Source: Bog-473 sp963726135 (GTDB lineage Bacteria > Actinomycetota > Acidimicrobiia > Acidimicrobiales > RAAP-2). From it: a DNA stretch of 64,000 nucleotides. The translations under genes and the position numbers were made by a program. Location of the stretch: contig CAVSBE010000008.1 in NCBI GenBank assembly GCA_963726135.1, positions 2,046,001-2,110,000 of the forward strand. Direction: 5' to 3'. The notes under the pieces were generated by a model. It saw only the letters and a program-made list of their open reading frames with translations. It was not told the DNA's origin and did no database searches. Of the stretch, positions 58,327 to 64,000 are shown one piece after another. Each line of letters starts with the position of its first letter. The first letter of the stretch is position 1.

Positions 58327-59216
58327 GCGACAAGCGCGTGACCGTCGAGGACATCGTCGGCGAGCTCCGCTCGGGGATGACGATCGGCATCGGCGGGTGG
58401 GGCTCGCGCCGCAAGCCCATGGCCGTGGTCCGCGCGCTCTGCCGCTCCGACCTCACCGACCTGACCATCGTCGCCTACGGTGGACCCGACGTGGGCCTGC
58501 TGTGCGCCACGGGCAAGGTGCGCAAGGTGGTCTGCGGGTTCGTCACCCTCGACTCCATCGCGCTCGATCCCCACTGGCGCGCCGCGCGCCAGCACGGCCG
58601 GGTCGAGGTGATGGAAGTGGACGAAGGGATGTTCTTCCTGGGCCTCCAGGCCGCGGCGTGGCGGGTCCCGTTCCTCCCGACCCGCGCCGGTCTCGGCTCC
58701 GACGTCCTCACCATCAACCCCGGCCTGCGTCTCGTCCGCTCGCCCTACGGCGCCGACAGCCCCCACCTCGCCGACCGGGCCGATGCCGACGTCGAGCTGG
58801 TCGCCATGCCCGCCCTCCACCTCGATGCGGCCATCGTCCACACCAACCGGGCCGACACCGCCGGCAACGGTCAGGTCCTGAGCCCCGACCCGTTCTTCGA
58901 TCCGCTGTTCCTCGGAGCCGCCGAGCGCCGCTTCATGACGACCGAGCGCATCGTCGAGAACGGTGCACTGGCGACGGGAGCCCACCCCCTCTCCACCGTC
59001 CCGATCCACCGCATGCTCACCGACGGCGTCGCCGAAACACGTGGCGGCGCGCACTTCACGGCAAACCCGCCCGACTACGGCCGTGACGAGGCGTTTCAGA
59101 AGGAGTACGCAGCTGCGGCCACCGACCCGGCCGCATGGGAGACCTTCGCCAATCGCTACGTCCTCGCCGACGAGGCCGAGTACCAGGCCCGGGTCAAGGA
59201 GCGCCAGGCCCAGTGA
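58323..59216 (+). CDS. ipdA: COCHEA-CoA hydrolase/CoA-transferase-like subunit alpha
   Basis: 297 residues from a GTG at 58323. Family I CoA-transferase fold: TVEDIVGELRSGMTIGIGGWGSRRKPMAVVRAL, LTIVAYGGPDVGLLCATGKV and GLGSDVLTINPGLRLVRSPYG. With IpdB it forms the heteromer that hydrolyses the last steroid ring (D-ring-derived COCHEA-CoA) in mycobacteria without a CoA-transferase glutamate. Overlaps of 4 bp on both sides show tight coupling. Confidence 0.9.
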   Translation: MSDKRVTVEDIVGELRSGMTIGIGGWGSRRKPMAVVRALCRSDLTDLTIVAYGGPDVGLLCATGKVRKVVCGFVTLDSIALDPHWRAARQHGRVEVMEVDEGMFFLGLQAAAWRVPFLPTRAGLGSDVLTINPGLRLVRSPYGADSPHLADRADADVELVAMPALHLDAAIVHTNRADTAGNGQVLSPDPFFDPLFLGAAERRFMTTERIVENGALATGAHPLSTVPIHRMLTDGVAETRGGAHFTANPPDYGRDEAFQKEYAAAATDPAAWETFANRYVLADEAEYQARVKERQAQ

Positions 59217-59980
59217 GCGACGTCGGCGTCACCCGAGCGGAGTTCTGCGTGATCGCCTGCGCCGACGCGTGGCGCGACGCCGGCGAGGTCATGGCCAGCC
59301 CGTTCGGCACCGTCCCCTCACTCGGGGCCCGGCTGGCCAAGCTCACCTTCGCCCCCGACCTCGTCCTCACCGACGGTGAGGCCGCCCTGATGGTGGGCGG
59401 GCCACCCATCGCGACGGGGCCGGCGGAGCTGGTGCGCGAGGCGCCCATGCCGTACCGCAGCGTGTTCGACGTGGTGTGGTCGGGGCGGCGCCACATCATG
59501 ATGATGGCGAGCCAGATCGACCGCTCGGGCAACCAGAACATCTCGGCCGTCGGACCGCACGAGAAGCCCAAGGTGCAGCTTGTCGGCGTGCGGGGCGCGC
59601 CCGGCAACTCGGTCAATCATCCCACCAGCTACTGGGTCCCCGACCACAGCGTGCGCACCTTCGTCGAGCACGTCGACGTCGTCAGCGGCGTCGGGTACGC
59701 CCGGGCCGCCGCAGCGGGTCCCGGGGCGACGCGCTTCCACGACATCCGCCGCGTCGTATCCAACCTCGGCGTGTTCGACTTCGAGACACCGGACCGCAGC
59801 ATGCGGCTTCGCTCGCACCATCCCGGAGTGACGGTCGACGACATCGTGGCCGCCACCGGATTTGAACTCGCCGTCCCCGCCGACGTCGCGCCGACACGCC
59901 TGCCCACGCCCGAGGAGCTCGACCTCGTGCGGGTCGTACTGGACCCGGGCTCGCTGCGGGATCGTGAGGTGCGGAGCTGA
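59213..59980 (+). CDS. ipdB: COCHEA-CoA hydrolase/CoA-transferase-like subunit beta
   Basis: 255 residues from a GTG at 59213 (GTGA overlap with ipdA). TRAEFCVIACADAWRDAGEVMASPFGTVPSLGARLAKLTFAPDLVLTDGEA (outline) and IDRSGNQNISAVG match the beta subunit, with VRGAPGNSVNHPTSYWVPDHS in the middle. It works with IpdA in the same reaction; gene order and coupling support the assignment. Confidence 0.9.
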   Translation: MSDVGVTRAEFCVIACADAWRDAGEVMASPFGTVPSLGARLAKLTFAPDLVLTDGEAALMVGGPPIATGPAELVREAPMPYRSVFDVVWSGRRHIMMMASQIDRSGNQNISAVGPHEKPKVQLVGVRGAPGNSVNHPTSYWVPDHSVRTFVEHVDVVSGVGYARAAAAGPGATRFHDIRRVVSNLGVFDFETPDRSMRLRSHHPGVTVDDIVAATGFELAVPADVAPTRLPTPEELDLVRVVLDPGSLRDREVRS

Positions 59981-61072
59981 CCGCCGTCCCCGGCTCGCCG
60001 CAGCACTCGCCGCAGCACCCGGCGCTGCGCACCGAGCTGTGCGAACGGGTCGGCGTGCGCTTCCCCCTCGTGCAGACCGGCATGGGCTGGGTGGCCGGCC
60101 CCCGCCTGGTTGCGGCCACCTGTGAGGCCGGCGGCCTCGGCATCCTGGCCTCGGCCACCATGACGCTCGACGAGCTCTCCCGCGCGATCGCCGAGGTGCG
60201 CGGGCGCACGCAGGCTCCCTTCGGGGTCAACCTGCGCACCGATGCGGCGGACGTGCACGAGCGCATCGAACTGATGATCGAGACCGGCGCCCGCGTGGCC
60301 AGCTTCGCGCAGGCGCCGAACGCGGCGCTCGTGGCCCGGTGCAAGGAGGCGGGGCTCTTCGTCATGCCGACGGTCGGCGCCCGGCGCCACGCCGAGAAAG
60401 TGGCCGAATGGGGCGTGGACGCCGTCATCGCCCAGGGGGCCGAGGGCGGCGGGCACACCGGAAGCGTGCCGACGACCCTCCTCCTCCCCCAGGTCGTCGA
60501 GGCCGTGGGCGACCGCGTCCTTGTCCTTGGCGCCGGTGGCTTCTTCAGCGGGCGGGGGCTCGTCGCCGCACTGGCCTACGGTGCAGCCGGCGTCGCCATG
60601 GGCACCCGGTTCCTGCTCTCCGCCGAGAGCCGGGTTCCCGGCGCCGTCAAGGACGTCTACCTCGAGACCCCGGTGACGGGCACCGTCGTGACCACCAAGG
60701 TGGATGGCGCACCACAACGTGTCGTGCGCACCGAGCTGGTGGGCCGCCTCGACTCCCAGTCATGGCTGCGTGCCCTCCCGCGCGCTGCGCAGTGCCTACC
60801 TGTTCCGCCGGGAGACGGGCGCCACCGTCTCCTCGCTCCTGCGCGAGGGGCGCGCCATGAAGGAGGGCAACGAGCTCACGTGGACCCAGGTCGTCATGGC
60901 GGCCAACGCGCCGGTCATGACGAAGGCCGCGCTGGTCGAGGGGCGCACGGACGTGGGCGTGCTCCCCACAGGTCAGGTGGTTGGAGTGCTGAGCTCGTTG
61001 CCGAGTGTGGCTGACATCGTCGGCGACATCATGGCGGAGGCCGATGCCGTGCTCCGCGGTTGGTGCGGCTGA
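59977..61072 (+). CDS. ipdC: IpdC-like flavin oxidoreductase (nitronate monooxygenase fold), frameshifted
   Basis: TIM-barrel FMN protein: RFPLVQTGMGWVAGPRLVAATCEAGGLGILAS, IAQGAEGGGHTGSVPTTLL and GAAGVAMGTRFLLSAESRVP (outline) are the usual motifs; IpdC reduces a steroid-ring intermediate in mycobacteria. Conserved residues begin upstream of the GTG at 60055 (LRTELCERVG), so translation may begin at a CTG at 59977 overlapping ipdB by 4 bp. After RALPR (about 60780) the frame is lost; the correct ending (LRSAYLFRRETGATVSSLL to VLRGWCG at 61072) lies in another frame. Adding two bases in the CGCGCG tract 60779-60785 restores one protein. Confidence 0.75.
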
Positions 61073-61079
61073 GACCGGT

Positions 61080-61541
61080 CTAGGCGCCGTTGCCGCTCGC
61101 GGCGTTGCCCTGCGCCACCCGGCGCAGCAGGTTCGACACGCGCTGGTGCGTCACACCGAAGAGATGAGCGATGCTCGGGATGCTTTGCCCCTCGGCGCGC
61201 AACGCCACGACCAGGGACCGGCGCAGGTACCCGCTTGCCTCGGACTGCCGGCGCAGGATCGCGCTCACCAGCTGGACGGTCCCCGGCTCGTCTTCGTCCC
61301 CGAGGATCGCCTTCCACTCCCGACCGTTCTGACGCGCCAAGCGCACCTCGGCGATGCGCCTCGAGAGGAGCCGCTCGCTCTCCGCGTTGTCCCGCAGCAC
61401 GGCATCCAGCTCGTCGAGTGCCTTAAGCACGTCGTCCGACCCGGGCCCGCTCCGGTCGTCAGTCTGGTCCGGCATTGAGATATCTGCTCCTCTTTGCTGC
61501 TCCTCATCATGACGCAGCTCGATCGCATCAGTGGCCAACAT
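61080..61541 (-). CDS. Helix-turn-helix DNA-binding protein, unknown role
   Basis: 153 residues from the ATG at 61541 (GGAGGA about 7 bp upstream); the ATG at 61475 (GAGGAG upstream) is an alternative. The middle is acidic and coiled-coil-like (LDELDAVLRDNAESERLLSRRIAEV) and the C-terminus is an HTH resembling sigma-factor region 4 (LRAEGQSIPSIAHLFGVTHQRVSNLLRRV). It may regulate the neighbouring steroid genes or be an unrelated nucleoid/response protein. It converges with ipdC. Confidence 0.72.
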   Translation of the reverse strand: MLATDAIELRHDEEQQRGADISMPDQTDDRSGPGSDDVLKALDELDAVLRDNAESERLLSRRIAEVRLARQNGREWKAILGDEDEPGTVQLVSAILRRQSEASGYLRRSLVVALRAEGQSIPSIAHLFGVTHQRVSNLLRRVAQGNAASGNGA

Positions 61542-61715
61542 GCATGTTCCTCCAATCACAGCGTCGTTCCGCGCCGACCCCGAATTAGACGACTCACGCG
61601 TCCGCCAGCCTAAGCAGCCCACGACCACGATTGACGTCATTGCGGTGTATACCCCGATCGCGTGGGATCACACACGAAGCGACCCTCCGGGCCGAACTGC
61701 CTCACTACCAGGGTT

Positions 61716-62935
61716 TCAGCGGCTGAGGAGCACCGAGGAACCGTGACCGAACAGACCTTGGTTGGCCGTGACGGCCACCGTTGCTCCCTCCACCTGGTGC
61801 CCGGTGGCGTCGCCACGGAGCTGCCAGACGCACTCGCACACCTGGGCGATCGCCTGGGCGGGGATGGCCTCGCCGAAGCAGGAGAGCCCGCCCGAGGGGT
61901 TGACCGGCACCCGCCCGCCGAGGGCGGTGGCGCCGTCTCGCAGCAGCTTCTCCGCCTCGCCCTCGCCGCACAGGCCGATGTCCTCGTACCAGTCGAGCTC
62001 GAGCGCGGAGGAGAGGTCGTAGACCTCGGCCAGGCTGACGTCCTCGGGGCCGATGCCGGCCTCGGCGTAGGCCGCCGAGGCGATGGAGGGCCGGAAGCCT
62101 GCCGCCGCCGACCCGGCGTGGGTCACGCCGTCGAGCGCGGCGGCGGAGTCGGTCGAGAAGTTCGGCATCTCAATCACGGTGTTGGGGAACGTGGGGGTTA
62201 CGGTCGAGACCGCGTCGATGGTCACCATTGATCCGGCGCCGGCGTGGCGCCGCGCGAACTCCATGCTCGAGAGGACGAGGGCGGCCCCGCCGTCGGACGT
62301 GGCGCAGATCTCGAGCAGGCGCAGGGGGTCCGCCACCATGGGCGAGGCGAGCACCTCGTCGACCGTGACCTCCTTGCGGTAGCGCGCGCGTAGGGGTTCG
62401 CAAGCCCGTGGCGGGCGTTCTTGACCTTGACCTGTGCGAAGTCCTCCTCGGTCGCACCGAAGCGCTCCATGCGGCGGCACGCGTACAGCGCGAAATAGGT
62501 CGGGTTGGTCGCGCCCATGAGATGGAAGCGCAGCCAGTCCGGATCGTCCTTGCGCTCGCCGCCCACCGGAGTGAAGAAGCCTTTGGGCGTGGTGTCGGCA
62601 CCGACCACGAGGGCCACATCGCACAAACCGGCCAGGATCTGCGCCCGCGCGTTGGCGATCGCCACCGCACCCGAGGCGCACGCGGCGTAGACGCTCGACA
62701 CCCGCGCCCCCGTCCACCCGAGTGCCTGGGCGAACGTCGCGCCGGACACGAAGCCCGGGTAGCCGTTGCGGATGGTGTCGGCGCCCGACACGAATTGCAT
62801 GTCACGCCACCCCAGTCCCGCGTCGTCCAGCACGTCACGCGCCGCCGCGAGCCCGTACTCGACGAAGGGACGCCCCCACTTGCCCCACTCGTGCATGCCG
62901 GCGCCGAGCACTGCCACCTTCTTGTCCCCGGGCAC
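61716..62935 (-). CDS. SCP-x-type thiolase, frameshifted
   Basis: N-terminal part: KKVAVLGAGMHEWGKWGRPFVEYGLAAARDVLDDAGL, SSVYAACASGAVAIANARAQI (with the nucleophile-region Cys) and FGATEEDFAQVKVKNARHGLANPYAR. The frame then breaks at a GCGCGCGCG tract (62382-62390), and the rest (YRKEVTVDEVLASPMVADPLRLLEIC to GHGSSVLLSR) is in another frame. Removing one GC pair joins the two into a normal thiolase of about 405 residues. GTG start at 62935, 2 bp after the DUF35 stop. Probably acts with the DUF35 protein on steroid-ring or side-chain CoA esters. Confidence 0.75.
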
Positions 62936-62937
62936 GG

Positions 62938-63402
62938 TCAGGCCTCCCCGCCGGACGCCCCGGCACCGAGCGGCCGCCACTTCCACACCAGGTAGTCGCA
63001 GCCGTCCTCCGAATAGAGCGTGTCCACCACCAGCTCGACCTCGTCGCCCACCCCCAGGTCGTCGACCGTCACCCCGCCCACGACCTGGCCCATGACCACG
63101 AGCTTCTCGGCGGCCAGCTCCACGGCGGCCAGGCAGAACGGGACGTAGGGCTCCGCCGCCACATAGGGGTGCGGAGGCTGGTAGCGGGCGTCCGTGTAGG
63201 ACCAGATACGACCCCGCCGCGAGAGCTCAACCGTCTCGAAGGACGTCGAGGCACAGTCTGGGTTCCTGCAATAGCTGGCTTCCGCCGGAAAGGCGAACGT
63301 CCCACAACCCTCGCAGCGCGACCCCAGCAGCGCCGGGGCGGCGCCCTCGTCGCCCGTGGTGAACCAGCCCTCCACGGCGGGCACCCGAGTCGGACCAGCC
63401 AT
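62938..63402 (-). CDS. DUF35 OB-fold/zinc-ribbon protein
   Basis: 154 residues. The zinc ribbon has CEGCG and YCRNPDC (spacing C-x2-C ... C-x4-C), and the OB-fold RRGRIWSYTDARYQPPHPY and YVPFCLAAVELAAEKLVV. It is an accessory to the thiolase directly downstream. The ATG at 63402 overlaps the FadA6-like stop by one base (TGATG). Confidence 0.88.
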   Translation of the reverse strand: MAGPTRVPAVEGWFTTGDEGAAPALLGSRCEGCGTFAFPAEASYCRNPDCASTSFETVELSRRGRIWSYTDARYQPPHPYVAAEPYVPFCLAAVELAAEKLVVMGQVVGGVTVDDLGVGDEVELVVDTLYSEDGCDYLVWKWRPLGAGASGGEA

Positions 63403-64000
63403 CAACCGAGCCGCTCGATGATCGTTGCGTTCGCCTGCCCGCCACCCTCGCACATGGTCTGGAGCCCGTAGCGGGCTCCCGTCCGCTCCAGCTCGTTGAG
63501 CAGCGTCGCCATGAGGCGCGCGCCCGAGCAACCGGTGGGGTGCCCGATGGCGATGGCTCCCCCGCTGGGGTTCACCCTCTCCATGTCGGCGCGGTACTCG
63601 CGCTCCCAGGCGAGCACGACGGATGCAAAGGCCTCGTTGATCTCGATCACGTCCATGTCGTCCAGCGACAGCTTGGCCTTGGCCAGCACCAGCTCGGTGG
63701 CCGGGATGGGGGCCGTCAACATGATCTGGGGGTCGTTGGCTGCAACGGCGAAGGTGTGGAAGCGCGCCCGGGGTCGCAACCCCAACGACGACGCCGCGCT
63801 CTTCGCTCATGATCAAGACGGCGGCTGCGCCGTCGGAGATCTGCGAGGAGGTCCCGGCCGTCACGGTGCCGGTCTCCGAGAACGCCGGTTTCAACGCGGC
63901 CAGCTTTTCGAGCGACGTGTCGCGGCGGACGCCCTCGTCAGCCTCGAGCAACCCGCTCACCTCGGCCGCCCCGGGGACGTCGGGGTGGACCCGAGCGTCC
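63402..64000 (-). CDS. FadA6-like acetyl-CoA acyltransferase, 5' end outside window and frameshifted
   Basis: C-terminal part of a degradative thiolase: LEKLAALKPAFSETGTVTAGTSSQISDGAAAVLIMSEERG, then in another frame LRPRARFHTFAVAANDPQIMLTAPIPAT, INEAFASVVLAWERE, NPSGGAIAIGHPTGCSGARL (catalytic His) and QTMCEGGGQANATII (catalytic Cys). The junction at 63792-63799 lacks a CG pair compared with the expected ERAASSLG reading. In mycobacteria FadA6 is the thiolase of steroid C/D-ring degradation, consistent with ipdABC next door; the symbol is not assigned because the N-terminus is missing. Confidence 0.75.

Overview
The window is a 64-kb piece of a high-GC Actinomycetota chromosome. Paired thiolase/DUF35 genes, an IpdA/IpdB/EchA20 steroid-ring cluster, a KstR-like operator, a sigma-B-like promoter and an actinobacterial tRNA-Glu (G1-U72 end) point to a soil or aquatic actinobacterium, possibly Acidimicrobiia; this lineage guess is an inference and cannot be fixed without a search.

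Layout. 0-10.3 kb: a GGDEF-EAL protein cut by the window start, then a TetR regulator with an amidohydrolase, and a minus-strand catabolic operon (acyl-CoA ligase, tandem class III CoA-transferase, DUF35 protein, SCP-x-type thiolase, alpha/beta hydrolase) that probably activates and cleaves an unidentified carboxylic acid as its CoA ester. Two near-identical palindromes suggest one TetR regulon. 10.3-15.6 kb: two polytopic membrane proteins (one frameshifted) and an acetolactate-synthase-like ThDP enzyme. 15.7-21.8 kb: small regulator/enzyme modules (TetR + RibD-like reductase, two ArsR/SRPBCC sets), a tRNA-Met 3' fragment and several decayed genes. 21.9-24.0 kb: a stress-type cluster of tiny proteins (hydrophobic peptide, CsbD, DUF6458-like) with a sigma-B-like promoter, and a diverged second set pointing the other way.

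25.2-41.3 kb is the most unusual part. An intact tRNA-Glu(CTC) gene at 41.2 kb is preceded by three copies of its 3' end, all in the same orientation, at 25.2, 29.2 and 36.8 kb. They divide the stretch into three apparent integrated cassettes, none with a recognisable integrase. Cassette 1 carries one giant cyclase/STAND-ATPase gene; cassette 2 carries an exporter, small enzymes, a kinase and a family of short palindromic repeats; cassette 3 is a compact four-gene operon: AbiEi antitoxin, AbiEii nucleotidyltransferase toxin, a TOTE-type archaeo-eukaryotic primase and a TOTE-type helicase, behind a long inverted repeat and a seemingly leaderless promoter. This looks like a mobile anti-phage cassette combining type IV toxin-antitoxin and TOTE modules.

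41.3-64 kb reads as denser, more GC-rich backbone: tRNA-Gln, gltX, a YdcF protein, a ferredoxin/thiolase/DUF35 operon behind a KstR-like site, a UbiB-like kinase, an aldo/keto reductase, a large membrane protein, the three-gene proton-translocating transhydrogenase (pnt), and the steroid C/D-ring genes (SDR, echA20, ipdA, ipdB, ipdC) followed by a second thiolase/DUF35/FadA6-like set. In the last 3.3 kb three genes are each broken by what looks like a 2-bp change in a CG-dinucleotide tract.
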